From NCBI GenBank assembly GCA_051649305.1, contig JBOFGV010000052.1, positions 1 to 64,000 on the forward strand: 64,000 bases of DNA, read 5' to 3'. Position 1 is the stretch's first letter. The number at the start of each line of letters is the position of its first letter. This document shows positions 1 to 8,078 of this stretch, piece after piece. The notes beneath the pieces are model-generated. The model ran no database searches and had not been told where the DNA came from. It saw only the letters and a list, made by a program, of their open reading frames with translations. The translations under genes were made by a program, and so were the position numbers. Source of the stretch: JADCCX01 sp051649305. Lineage in GTDB: Bacteria > Pseudomonadota > Alphaproteobacteria > Rhizobiales > Beijerinckiaceae.

Positions 1-725
1 GCAAGATCCTGTCGACAACACAGGAAGTCGAAGTGCAGGTTCTGGAAGTGGACGTTTCCAAGCGTCGCATTTCGCTCGGCCTCAAGCAGACCACCGGCAA
101 CCCATGGGAGAACTTCACCTCGAAGTATCCAATCGGCGCCCTCGTCGAAGGCGAAGTCAAGAACAAGACCGAGTTTGGTCTGTTCCTCGGCCTCGAAGGC
201 GATGTGGACGGCATGGTGCACCTGTCCGACCTCGACTGGAACCGTCCAGGCGAGCAGGCCATCGAAGACTACAAGAAGGGCGACATGATCAAGGCTGTCG
301 TTCTCGATGTGGACGTCGAGAAGGAGCGCATCTCGCTGGGCATCAAGCAGGTTGGCGGTGCTGATCCGTTTGCTTCAGCCGATGACATCAAGAAGAACCA
401 GGTTGTCACCTGCGAGATCACAGCCGTTAACGACGGTGGTCTTGAAGTGAAGCTGGTTGGCACAGACCTCTCGACCTTCGTGCGCCGTGCGGATCTTTCC
501 CGCGACCGCAACGAGCAGCGTCCAGAGCGTTTCGCAGTCGGCGAAAAGGTCGATGCCCGCGTCATCCTGTTCGACAAGAAGGCCCGCAAGGTCCAGGTGT
601 CGATCAAGGCGCTGGAAATCGCTGAAGAGAAGGAAGCTGTGGCCCAGTACGGCTCACAGGATTCCGGCGCTTCGCTGGGCGATATCCTCGGTGCAGCTCT
701 GAAGAACGCTGGTCCAAAGAAGTAA
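1..725 (+). CDS. rpsA: 30S ribosomal protein S1, C-terminal part (5' truncated)
   Basis: The reading frame is open from base 3 and its start lies outside the window; about 240 residues are visible. They hold the end of one S1 RNA-binding motif, a complete S1 domain beginning near YPIGALVEGEVKNKTEFGLF, and a last divergent S1 repeat, with the recurring RISLG(L/I)KQ ends typical of tandem S1 repeats. Ribosomal protein S1 binds mRNA leader regions on the 30S subunit and helps initiate translation. The C-terminal tail is short and ends in lysines. A strong terminator follows about 60 bases after the stop, so this is the last gene of its transcript. Identity is secure; the only limit is the missing N-terminus. 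Confidence 0.96.
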   Translation, partial: KILSTTQEVEVQVLEVDVSKRRISLGLKQTTGNPWENFTSKYPIGALVEGEVKNKTEFGLFLGLEGDVDGMVHLSDLDWNRPGEQAIEDYKKGDMIKAVVLDVDVEKERISLGIKQVGGADPFASADDIKKNQVVTCEITAVNDGGLEVKLVGTDLSTFVRRADLSRDRNEQRPERFAVGEKVDARVILFDKKARKVQVSIKALEIAEEKEAVAQYGSQDSGASLGDILGAALKNAGPKK

Positions 726-785
726 TCAACATCAGCTTCGGCCCATACCTCATTGTGAGGAGCGGGCCGGAGTTCCAAAAATTCA

Positions 786-827
786 AAAATCCGCATGGCG
801 CGTGAGTGTCATGCGGATTTTATTTTC
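786..827 (+). terminator. Rho-independent terminator after rpsA
   Basis: A perfect 12-base-pair stem (AAAATCCGCATG at 786-797 with CATGCGGATTTT at 810-821) with a 12-base loop runs into a T-rich tract (TTTTATTTT). It sits 60 bases after the rpsA stop. An upstream in-frame ATG of the next gene at 806 lies inside this hairpin, which argues for the later start at 848. Confidence 0.9.
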
Positions 828-847
828 TCTCAATAACGGTTTTTGAC

Positions 848-2137
848 ATGAGCGGCATTGGCATCGATTTTGGCACCACAAACAGCGTCATTGCAGTGGC
901 CGATGATGATGGAACTGTGCATTCGCTTTCTTGGCCAACTGTCAGCGGGCCAACGCAAACCTATCGCACTGCCCTCACCTTCCGTGTCAGCAACGCCGAT
1001 GGCACACGCAAGACAGAGATTGGCGCAGGCCCAGATGCCATCGCATGGGCGCTGGACCCTGCTGACAACCAGCGCTTTGTGCAATCGATCAAAACGCATC
1101 TGGGGTCCCATGCTTTTCGTGAAACCCGCATCTTTGGGCAGCGCTACACACTGGAAGAACTGATTGCGCTGTTCCTGCGCAAGCTGGTGGCTGAAGGCGC
1201 GCTCCCAGAAGGACGAACGCTCGATCAGACTTTGCCCATCGCCGCAGGCCGCCCCGTCGTCTTTGCAGGCGAGCGCCCGGATGAACAGCTGGCCGTCACA
1301 CGCCTCACCAATGCCTATGCACAGGCCGGGCTTTCAAAGCCGGAGCTTGTCTTCGAGCCGCTTGGAGCTGCCTACTGGTATGCCCGCAATCTGACGAAAC
1401 CACAGACCGTGCTGGTGGCTGACTTTGGCGGCGGCACCAGCGATTTCTCAGTGATGCAGTTTGACCGCAAGGACGGACGCATCGTTTCAAAAGCGCTTGC
1501 CCATGACGGTGTGGGACTGGCTGGCGACACCTTCGACTACCGCATCATCGACAATGTCATCTCACCGCAATTGGGCAAGAACGCCACCTACCGTTCGCTG
1601 GAAAAGCAGTTACCCGTGCCGCAGCATTTCTTTGCCGCCTTCTCCAAATGGCACCAGCTTTCCTGGCTGAAAGATCCCAAGGTGCTGGCAGACCTTGAAG
1701 CCATCACCGATATGGCCAGTGAGCCTGACAGGCTTGAGGATTTGCGTGCCATTATCGACCACGATCTTGGCCTTGATCTCTATGCGGCCGTGACGGCGAC
1801 AAAGATCCAGCTTTCACAGCTGGATGTCGCTGATTTCAGCTTTGACAAACTGGGTGTGCGCCTCAGCGCCCGCATCCAGCGCAATGATTTTGACCGCTGG
1901 ATTGCGGAAGATATCACCGCCATCAATGCCGCGATGGAAAGCGCAATGCTGACAGCGGGAATGAAAGACGCCGACATCGACGCTGTGTTCATGACCGGCG
2001 GCACGTCCTATGTGCCTGCGGTGCGCCATCTCTTCACATCGCGCTTCGGGGCGGATCGCATTCACCTCGGCAATGCCTTCCAGTCCGTGGCATCCGGTCT
2101 GGCACTGGTGGCGCGCGACAGGGCGATGGCGGCTTGA
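848..2137 (+). CDS. Hsp70-family protein (YegD-like), ATPase domain only
   Basis: The 429-residue protein has the actin/Hsp70 nucleotide-binding fold: phosphate-1 loop GIDFGTTNS at residues 4-12, phosphate-2 motif FGGGTSDFS near 193, and adenosine motif MTGGTSYVP near 381. It stops where the ATPase domain ends and lacks the substrate-binding domain of DnaK (about 640 residues). This matches YegD-like Hsp70 relatives, which are presumed chaperones of unknown clients. The ATG at 848 is preferred because the product then begins right at the phosphate loop and the alternative ATG at 806 lies in the rpsA terminator. It appears to be a single-gene unit downstream of rpsA; the substrate is unknown. 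Confidence 0.85.
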   Translation: MSGIGIDFGTTNSVIAVADDDGTVHSLSWPTVSGPTQTYRTALTFRVSNADGTRKTEIGAGPDAIAWALDPADNQRFVQSIKTHLGSHAFRETRIFGQRYTLEELIALFLRKLVAEGALPEGRTLDQTLPIAAGRPVVFAGERPDEQLAVTRLTNAYAQAGLSKPELVFEPLGAAYWYARNLTKPQTVLVADFGGGTSDFSVMQFDRKDGRIVSKALAHDGVGLAGDTFDYRIIDNVISPQLGKNATYRSLEKQLPVPQHFFAAFSKWHQLSWLKDPKVLADLEAITDMASEPDRLEDLRAIIDHDLGLDLYAAVTATKIQLSQLDVADFSFDKLGVRLSARIQRNDFDRWIAEDITAINAAMESAMLTAGMKDADIDAVFMTGGTSYVPAVRHLFTSRFGADRIHLGNAFQSVASGLALVARDRAMAA

Positions 2138-2156
2138 AAAGCCGTTATTGCATCCC

Positions 2157-2552
2157 TCAAAGCAAGCTGCGCACAACCCCGACGAACGCGCCAATCCAAA
2201 GCGCTCCAACGACCAGAAATTGAACCAGAAAGTACGGGCCACGCTTGTTGGCATCAGCGCTGTACGCCAATGTGTAGCCCAGCCTCGCCAATGCCCAGAC
2301 AAACCCCAGAGCTGCGGCCCAACGATCACTCACAGCAAAGGCAAACAGCCACAATGCCGGCACAAACAGCGGCATCCACTCAAGCATATTCTGATGCGCC
2401 CTGAAGGCTCGATCAAACCCGGGTGGGCCCGTAACGGCAGGGGCTTTGACATCATACTGACCGCGCGCCTTGCCTACGAGCGCGCCTGCCAGGAAATAGA
2501 CAGCAAGCGCTAGCAATGTTGCCAAAGTGGTCAAAGGATATTGTGAAATCAT
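2157..2552 (-). CDS. MAPEG family membrane protein
   Basis: The 131-residue protein has four hydrophobic segments and the MAPEG signature region FRAHQNMLEWMPLFVPAL, including the conserved arginine, asparagine and glutamate that bind glutathione in characterised members. MAPEG proteins are small trimeric membrane enzymes, often glutathione transferases or peroxidases; the bacterial subgroup is mostly uncharacterised. It converges on the Hsp70-like gene with a 19-base gap. A purine-rich AAAAGGA ribosome site precedes the ATG. The assignment to the family is good; the reaction is unknown. Confidence 0.8.
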   Translation of the reverse strand: MISQYPLTTLATLLALAVYFLAGALVGKARGQYDVKAPAVTGPPGFDRAFRAHQNMLEWMPLFVPALWLFAFAVSDRWAAALGFVWALARLGYTLAYSADANKRGPYFLVQFLVVGALWIGAFVGVVRSLL

Positions 2553-2799
2553 CGGAAATTCCTTTTATGCTTACAACGCAACATGATGTGATCGGGATAC
2601 GCTGCAGATCACAGCTCACGCGAGAAAGTCAAACCAGAGGATGTACTGGTGCTATTTAACGGCCAGAATTGCTTCTCATGCGGCCTTGCCTTGAGCAGCC
2701 GGATAGAACCGTTTCTGAATGTCGCTTCCGTGTTATGCACTGCCCCCTTTTCAGCGAAATGTCCTTGCTCCAATCCCCATGCCTTCGTATCTCAGAGGC

Positions 2800-3687
2800 A
2801 TGACCCAGAAACAAACCCTCGACCATATCAACACGCTTGATCTCGCAGCCTTCTCGACCCTGCTCGCAGATGTCTTCGAGCACGCACCATGGGTGGCGGA
2901 AGCCGCGTACCAGCAGCGACCCTTCGCGACAGTTACTGCCTTGCACGACGCCATGATGGCCGCCGTAAGAGCTGCGCCCGAAGCGACACAACTCGCCTTC
3001 CTGCGCGGACACCCGGAACTGGGCGGCAAAGTGGCGCGGGCTGGGGAGATGACGACGGACTCAATCGCGGAACAGGGCGGCCTTGGTCTCAACCGCTTGA
3101 GCGATGCAGAGTTTGATCGCTTCGAAAAGCTCAACGCGGATTACACCGCGAAGTTCGGCTTTCCCTTCATCATCTGTGTGCGCCGCCAAACACGCGATGC
3201 GATCCTCGCGCAATTCGCGCGCCGTGGTGCTCTCTCGCCTGCGGCGGAGCTGGCCACAGCACTTAGCGAAATCGGCCACATCACACGGTTGCGTCTGGTG
3301 GCCAAGGTGGATGGTCCCGGCATGCCCAAGACCGATGGTCGGCTGTCCACCCATGTGCTGGACACGCTTTCTGGCAAGCCCGCGCCGGGCGTTGCGATCA
3401 AACTCTTCGAGGTGGGCGAGAGCGCCCGCAGTTTGCTGGCACAAACCGTGACCAACAGCGACGGCAGGACGGATTCACCGCTGCTGTCAGGCGCGCCACT
3501 GCGGGCCGGAACTTACGAGCTTGAGTTTGCCATCGGGGACTATTTCCGCAGGAAAGATGTGCCAATGGCGGAACCCGCATTCCTGGATGTCGTACCCCTG
3601 CGCTTTGGCATTGCAGAGCCTGAAGGGCACTATCATGTGCCTCTGCTTGCTACACCCTGGAGTTATTCCACCTATCGCGGCAGCTGA
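2800..3687 (+). CDS. OHCU decarboxylase - 5-hydroxyisourate hydrolase fusion
   Basis: This 295-residue protein joins two enzymes of urate breakdown. Residues 1-165 are a UraD-type 2-oxo-4-hydroxy-4-carboxy-5-ureidoimidazoline decarboxylase (FLRGHPELGGK near residue 70 with its catalytic His; FGFPFIICVR near 122). Residues about 180-295 are a transthyretin-like 5-hydroxyisourate hydrolase, with the family start LSTHVLDT near 181 and the diagnostic C-terminal YRGS. Together they turn 5-hydroxyisourate into S-allantoin. The reaction order (hydrolase first, decarboxylase second) is the reverse of the domain order. The ATG at 2800 follows AGAGG and matches the usual family start; in-frame ATGs at 2719 and 2779 lack a ribosome site. 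The urate oxidase is not in the window. The last 16 bases overlap the convergent SulP gene. Confidence 0.92.
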   Translation: MTQKQTLDHINTLDLAAFSTLLADVFEHAPWVAEAAYQQRPFATVTALHDAMMAAVRAAPEATQLAFLRGHPELGGKVARAGEMTTDSIAEQGGLGLNRLSDAEFDRFEKLNADYTAKFGFPFIICVRRQTRDAILAQFARRGALSPAAELATALSEIGHITRLRLVAKVDGPGMPKTDGRLSTHVLDTLSGKPAPGVAIKLFEVGESARSLLAQTVTNSDGRTDSPLLSGAPLRAGTYELEFAIGDYFRRKDVPMAEPAFLDVVPLRFGIAEPEGHYHVPLLATPWSYSTYRGS

Positions 3688-4991
3688 TCCTGTCTCGCTG
3701 ACCGGTTGAACAGAGACAGCAGCATGGCCAAAGCAAGCCCTGCTGCCAATCCGGCAATCAGGTTGATGAAGATCGTCAGGACGAATGTTACCAAGAGCAT
3801 CGCCGCTGATGCACGGTCAGATTTCAGGGTGGCAATGAAAGTCTTGTGGTCTGCCATGCCCCAGCAGACGACAGCCAGCATGGCGCCCAAAGCCGCGAGT
3901 GGGATATGGTTGGCGAGCGGAGCAGCCACCAGCATGAACACGAGTAGATAGACCGCGTGCAGCATGCCCGAAACCGGGCTGCGCCCGCCTGCCTTGATGT
4001 TGGTGGCTGTGCGCGCAATGGTGCCGGTGACCGTCATGCCGCCAAACAGCATGGTGGCGATATTGGCCACACCTTGCGCCATCAGCTCACCATTGGCACG
4101 GTGATGATCACCCGACATCGAATCCGCCACCACGGCCGAGAGAAGAGATTCGATGCAGCCCAACAGCGCAATAGCCATGGCTTCTGGCAACACAGCGATG
4201 ATCTTTTCCCACGTCACGACAGGCACAGAAGGCGCTGGCAGGCCATGAGGAATGCTGCCGAAGCGGGAGCCGATGGTGGTGACATCAAGGTTGAGAAGCG
4301 CTGTGAGAACGGCGGCGACTGCGACCACAATGAGGAAAACCGGCCATGCAGGACGGGCTTTTCGCAACAAAACAATACCAGCAACACAGGCAACTGACAT
4401 AACAAGCGTGACTGGCTTTAAGCTGCCGATGCTGCCCCAGAGTGCTGCAAGCTTGGGCAGAAGAGCTGCAGGCTCTTTCGCGATATCAAGGCCCAGAAGC
4501 TCCTTGATCTGGCTGGCGAAAATGATGATCGCGATGCCGGTCATGAAGCCTGCAATCACCGGAGGCGGGATCAGGCGGATAGCCGCACCAAGACGCAAAG
4601 CCCCCGCCAGCATCATTATGATGCCTGCCAGACAGGTTGCGAGCACCAATCCTTCGTAGCCGTGCTTTTCAACAGTAGCATAAATCAGCACAATGAAAGC
4701 GCCTGCGGGCCCACCGATCTGGAATTTGCTGCCGCCCAAAAGTGATATCAGAAAGCCGCCAACTATGGCCGCGAATAGGCCGCGCTCAGGCGACAGGCCT
4801 GATGCGATGGCAATGGCCATCGACAATGGCAGCGCGACGATGGCAACCGTCAGGCCAGCCAGCGCATCGGCGCGGGCATCAGCCGAGGAGTATCCCGCGC
4901 GGAAGGTTGTCACGATCTTAGGCAGAAAGCGGTCCAGCTCTGCTCTGGCTTCGGCGGTCATCTCCCGCGATGCCTTCATATCCCCCGCCAT
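3672..4991 (-). CDS. SulP-family anion transporter without STAS domain
   Basis: A 439-residue polytopic membrane protein with the SulP core: DALAGLTVAIVALPLSMAIA at the start of the membrane domain, the FQIGGPAGAF substrate loop, and a conserved GGMTVTGTIARTATN stretch late in the core. SulP carriers move sulfate, bicarbonate, chloride or dicarboxylates. Most have a cytoplasmic STAS domain after the last helix, but this protein ends about 15 residues after it (RSARQDQLPR), so STAS is absent. GGAG stands eight bases before the ATG. The substrate cannot be read from sequence. It sits downstream of a thioesterase gene on the same strand (about 90 bases apart) and its 3' end overlaps the ureide-synthesis fusion. 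Confidence 0.87.
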   Translation of the reverse strand: MAGDMKASREMTAEARAELDRFLPKIVTTFRAGYSSADARADALAGLTVAIVALPLSMAIAIASGLSPERGLFAAIVGGFLISLLGGSKFQIGGPAGAFIVLIYATVEKHGYEGLVLATCLAGIIMMLAGALRLGAAIRLIPPPVIAGFMTGIAIIIFASQIKELLGLDIAKEPAALLPKLAALWGSIGSLKPVTLVMSVACVAGIVLLRKARPAWPVFLIVVAVAAVLTALLNLDVTTIGSRFGSIPHGLPAPSVPVVTWEKIIAVLPEAMAIALLGCIESLLSAVVADSMSGDHHRANGELMAQGVANIATMLFGGMTVTGTIARTATNIKAGGRSPVSGMLHAVYLLVFMLVAAPLANHIPLAALGAMLAVVCWGMADHKTFIATLKSDRASAAMLLVTFVLTIFINLIAGLAAGLALAMLLSLFNRSARQDQLPR

Positions 4992-5080
4992 GTCAGCTCC
5001 TGCTCAACCCACATTAAAAGACTGCATGAAGCAGATTAATGCAAGGTTGCTGCTGATGCTTCGGTTGCCGCCGCAATGAT

Positions 5081-5476
5081 TCAGCGCGGCACGACTCGTG
5101 GCTTGCCGCTGTCATCAATGGCGACAAAGATAAAGGTCGCTTCCGTCACCTTTTCCATCACTGTGGTCTGGAACCTTTGTGCCCAAGCCTCGATGTGGAG
5201 GGTGAGCGAGGTGTTTCCCAGCTTCTCAAGGTCCGTGTAGACGCAGAGCACATCGCCCACTTTCATGGGGCGGATGAAATGCATGGCATCCACCTTGACG
5301 GTGACAACGCGGCCCTGCGCCCGTTCCACAGCCGCAATGCCGCCGGCCTGATCCATGCGGGCCATGACCCAGCCACCGAAGATATCGCCGTTGGCGTTGG
5401 TGTCAGCGGGCATGGCTGAGATGCGCAGTGTCAATTCACCGCGCGGCTTTGAAGGATTGCTCGTGTCTGTGCTCAT
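5081..5476 (-). CDS. Acyl-CoA thioesterase, YciA-type hotdog protein
   Basis: The 131-residue hotdog-fold protein carries the YciA/acyl-CoA hydrolase signature NANGDIFGGWVMARMDQAG around residues 27-45, whose Asn and Asp are the expected catalytic and thioester-contacting residues, followed by the conserved VTVKVDAMHFIRP strand. YciA-type enzymes hydrolyse a broad range of acyl-CoAs to free CoA in the cytoplasm. Length and motif are normal for the family. It may be co-transcribed with the downstream SulP gene. The physiological substrate is not evident. Confidence 0.9.
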   Translation of the reverse strand: MSTDTSNPSKPRGELTLRISAMPADTNANGDIFGGWVMARMDQAGGIAAVERAQGRVVTVKVDAMHFIRPMKVGDVLCVYTDLEKLGNTSLTLHIEAWAQRFQTTVMEKVTEATFIFVAIDDSGKPRVVPR

Positions 5477-5525
5477 GACAAGAACGTATCCGAGCCATGG
5501 AGGTTCCTACAAGTGCGAAAGCTGC

Positions 5526-6548
5526 TTAGCCCCGCAATTCCTTGCGCACGAGGGCTGCTCCTTGGGCCAGCGCCGCAAGCTTGCCATAGGCAACGTCCAT
5601 GGTCATGGGCGCGAGACCGCAGTTGGTGCAAGGAAAGAGCTTTTCAGGGGCCACGAATTTCATCGCAGCACGAATGGTGGCTGCTACCTGCTCCGGCGTT
5701 TCGATCGCATTGTCCGCCACATCAATGGCACCCACCAGAACATCCTTGCCCTTGAGCAGCTGGATCAATTCCAGCGGCACTTTCGAGTTGCGGCATTCCA
5801 GCGAAACCTGCTGGATCGAGCTGCGGCTGATCGCCGGGAAAGTGTCCTCATAATGACGCCAGCTGTCACCCAGTGTGGCCTTCCAGTCGATGTTCGCCTT
5901 GATGCCATAACCATAGCAGATATGGACAGCCGTGGTGCAGGTGAGGCCCTGTGCTGCACGTTCCAGCGCGGCGATGCCCCAGTCGGACACCTCTTTCATG
6001 TAGACGTTGAAAGCGGGCTCATCGAACTGCACGGTGTCGATGCCCAGAGCCTGCAACTCTTTTGCTTCCTCGTTGAGGACAGCCGCAAAAGCCATGGCGA
6101 GGTCTTCCCGGCGGCCATAATGCTCGTCGGCAATGGTATCGACGATGGTCATAGGGCCCGGCAGCGTGAACTTCAGCTTGCGGGTGGTGTTGGCGCGGGC
6201 AGCCATGGCTTCCGGTGTATGGACCGATCCCTTGCGGCGGATGGGGCCGACAACCGTTGGCACCTCTGCCTTGTAGCGGTTGTTGCGGATGCCCATCAGG
6301 GTCTTCTTGTTGAAATCAATGCCATCAAGGTTGGCGAGAAAACCATGCACAAAATGCACCCGCGCCTGTTCGCCGTCCCCCACGATATCAAGGCCAGCGG
6401 TTTCCTGCATCTTGATCGAGAGGATTGTCGCATCAAGCTTGGCCCGCGCGAGATCATCGCCTTCCAGCTTCCATGGGGCCCAGAGCTTTTCCGGTTCTGC
6501 CAGCCAGGTTGGTTTGGGCAATGAGCCTGCGATGGTTGTCTGCAGCAT
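5526..6548 (-). CDS. MetE catalytic-domain-like methionine synthase (core form)
   Basis: The 340-residue protein corresponds only to the C-terminal catalytic barrel of cobalamin-independent methionine synthase (full MetE is about 750 residues). The zinc ligands are all present: HIC near residue 228, the Glu of SLEC, and the Cys of TNCGL near 307. An N-terminal IAGSLPKP also matches. Such stand-alone proteins include folate-independent methionine synthases (the MesA-D families and core-MetE) that may take methyl groups from a corrinoid protein or other donors. ATG 6548 is chosen because AAAGG lies eight bases upstream. Two O-acetylhomoserine sulfhydrylase genes follow the same strand just upstream, supporting a role in making methionine from homocysteine. 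No DUF1852 (MesX) partner is adjacent. Confidence 0.82.
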   Translation of the reverse strand: MLQTTIAGSLPKPTWLAEPEKLWAPWKLEGDDLARAKLDATILSIKMQETAGLDIVGDGEQARVHFVHGFLANLDGIDFNKKTLMGIRNNRYKAEVPTVVGPIRRKGSVHTPEAMAARANTTRKLKFTLPGPMTIVDTIADEHYGRREDLAMAFAAVLNEEAKELQALGIDTVQFDEPAFNVYMKEVSDWGIAALERAAQGLTCTTAVHICYGYGIKANIDWKATLGDSWRHYEDTFPAISRSSIQQVSLECRNSKVPLELIQLLKGKDVLVGAIDVADNAIETPEQVAATIRAAMKFVAPEKLFPCTNCGLAPMTMDVAYGKLAALAQGAALVRKELRG

Positions 6549-6598
6549 GGGAGCACCTTTTCTTGTTTGGTGCCCTGTGCGCCTCGCATCGCTTCCCG

Positions 6599-7861
6599 TC
6601 AAGCCAGTGCCTGCTCCAGATCAGCAATCAGATCAGCCGGATCTTCAATGCCGATCGACAGGCGCAAGGTGCCATCAGTGATGCCAAGCGCATCTCGGCT
6701 GGCCTGATCGACATTCCTGTGCGTTGTGGTGGCAGGATGCGCCACAAGCGAGCGCGCCTCGCCGACATTAACGAGATGCGAAAAATACTTCAGTTTCGCA
6801 GTGAAGCTGCGGGCCGCATCAAGCCCGCCTTTCAGCGTCACGGTCTGGATCGATCCCATGCCTTTGGGCAGCATGCTGGCCGCAAGGTTATGCCGGGGAT
6901 GGTGCGGCAGGCCGGGGTGGCTGGCATTGGAAACAGCGGCGTGAGCATTCAGAAAGCGCTGCACCGCAAGCGCATTGCTGCTGTGGCGCTCCATCCGCAG
7001 CGGCAAGGTCTCGCAACCGGTGATCAGCATGAACGCATTGGTGGGCGAAAGGCAAGGGCCAAGCTCGCGCATGCCCACGAGACGGCAGGCGGCAGCAAAG
7101 GGCCAGCCAGGATATTTCTTCATGACCTCAATGCCATCATAGTCGGCAAAGGGCTGCACGATCAGCGGATAGCGCCCATCGATCCAGTGGGTGTTGCCGC
7201 TGTCAACAATTATACCGCCGATGGCTGTGCCATGGCCGGACATGAACTTGGAAGCGGAATGCCAGACGATATCAGCGCCGAGTTCCACCGGGCGCAACAA
7301 AGCGGGTGTGGCCAGCGTAGAATCCACCACCAGTGGCACGCGGGCCTCACGGGCCACTTTGGAAAGCCCGGCGATATCCACCACATCGCCAGTGGGATTG
7401 AGCAAGGCCTCGACAAAGATGGCGCGTGTTTTCTTTGAAACGGCAGAAGCAACTGAAGCCAGATCATGCGGATCGACATATTTCACGATCAGACCAAACT
7501 GGCTTTCAAAGCGCTTGAGCAAGCCGATGGTGCCGCCAAAAACGTGCTTGGCGGCAATGACCTCGTCACCGCTTCGACAAAGCGCCGTCAGAATCATCAG
7601 GAGGGCGGATTGCCCCGAGGCGCAGGCGATGGCCGAGGCGCCGCCTTCAAGGGCAGCAACGCGCCGCTCGAAAGCAGCCACCGTCGGGTTGCCGCTGCGG
7701 CCATAGGCATAGCCCACCTTGTCCAGTGCAAAGAGATCCGACCCATGGTTCAGATCATCGAACACATAGCCGTTGGAATGATAGATCGGCACAGTGCGCG
7801 CACCGGTTGCGGTGTCGGGTGCTGTGCCTGCATGGATGGCGAGGGTGGAGAGGTGGTGCAT
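6599..7861 (-). CDS. O-acetylhomoserine sulfhydrylase-like PLP enzyme, paralog 1
   Basis: A 420-residue Cys/Met metabolism PLP-dependent enzyme. The family landmarks are clear: STLAIHAG at the N-terminus, YGRSGNPT for substrate and phosphate contacts near residue 50, ASGQSALL near 81, and the Schiff-base lysine in SASKFMSGHGT near 208. It resembles the MetY gene next door but with clear divergence, including extra histidines near residue 330 (HHPRHN). MetY enzymes make homocysteine from O-acetylhomoserine and sulfide; related enzymes are gamma-lyases or gamma-synthases, so specificity is not certain. The ATG at 7861 is chosen because homology begins at MHHLSTLAIHAG; a longer frame would run through an intergenic repeat. 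It is the middle gene of a three-gene methionine block. Confidence 0.85.
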   Translation of the reverse strand: MHHLSTLAIHAGTAPDTATGARTVPIYHSNGYVFDDLNHGSDLFALDKVGYAYGRSGNPTVAAFERRVAALEGGASAIACASGQSALLMILTALCRSGDEVIAAKHVFGGTIGLLKRFESQFGLIVKYVDPHDLASVASAVSKKTRAIFVEALLNPTGDVVDIAGLSKVAREARVPLVVDSTLATPALLRPVELGADIVWHSASKFMSGHGTAIGGIIVDSGNTHWIDGRYPLIVQPFADYDGIEVMKKYPGWPFAAACRLVGMRELGPCLSPTNAFMLITGCETLPLRMERHSSNALAVQRFLNAHAAVSNASHPGLPHHPRHNLAASMLPKGMGSIQTVTLKGGLDAARSFTAKLKYFSHLVNVGEARSLVAHPATTTHRNVDQASRDALGITDGTLRLSIGIEDPADLIADLEQALA

Positions 7862-7912
7862 TGTCTTTACGTTTATCCTTCCCTGCACGGGCAGGGCAAT
7901 CACATGCGGTTT

Positions 7913-8066
7913 GTCATTCCCGACCGTGTCCGGCGAAGCCGGATCACGTGATCGGGAATCCAGCACAAAAAGTCTTCTTCAAAAGATATTTTGACGCCTT
8001 CGGCGAACCACTGCGCTGGATCCTGGATCGGCGGATGCAGCTGCGCTGCACCTTGTCCGGGATGAC
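7913..8066. repeat. Palindromic intergenic repeat element (154 bp)
   Basis: The spacer between the two sulfhydrylase genes is bounded by imperfect inverted ends (GTCATTCCCG at the left, CGGGATGAC at the right). It contains an internal CCGGCGAAGCCGG hairpin followed by CACGTG and a matching CGGGAATCCAGC. Sequences of this kind (CATTCCCG...CGGGAATCCAGC) are common dispersed repeats in alphaproteobacterial genomes. It covers the leader region of the downstream minus-strand gene, so it could affect transcript ends or folding. Confidence 0.6.
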
Positions 8067-8078
8067 ATTGTGTGTGCC

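Noticed and set aside
806..847. Upstream ATG extension of the Hsp70-like protein.
   Set aside because: The 14 extra residues lie in the rpsA terminator and precede the normal phosphate-loop start.
5355..6524. 389-codon plus-strand frame opposite the MetE-like gene.
   Set aside because: It lies antisense to a gene with intact zinc ligands and shows no recognisable domain.
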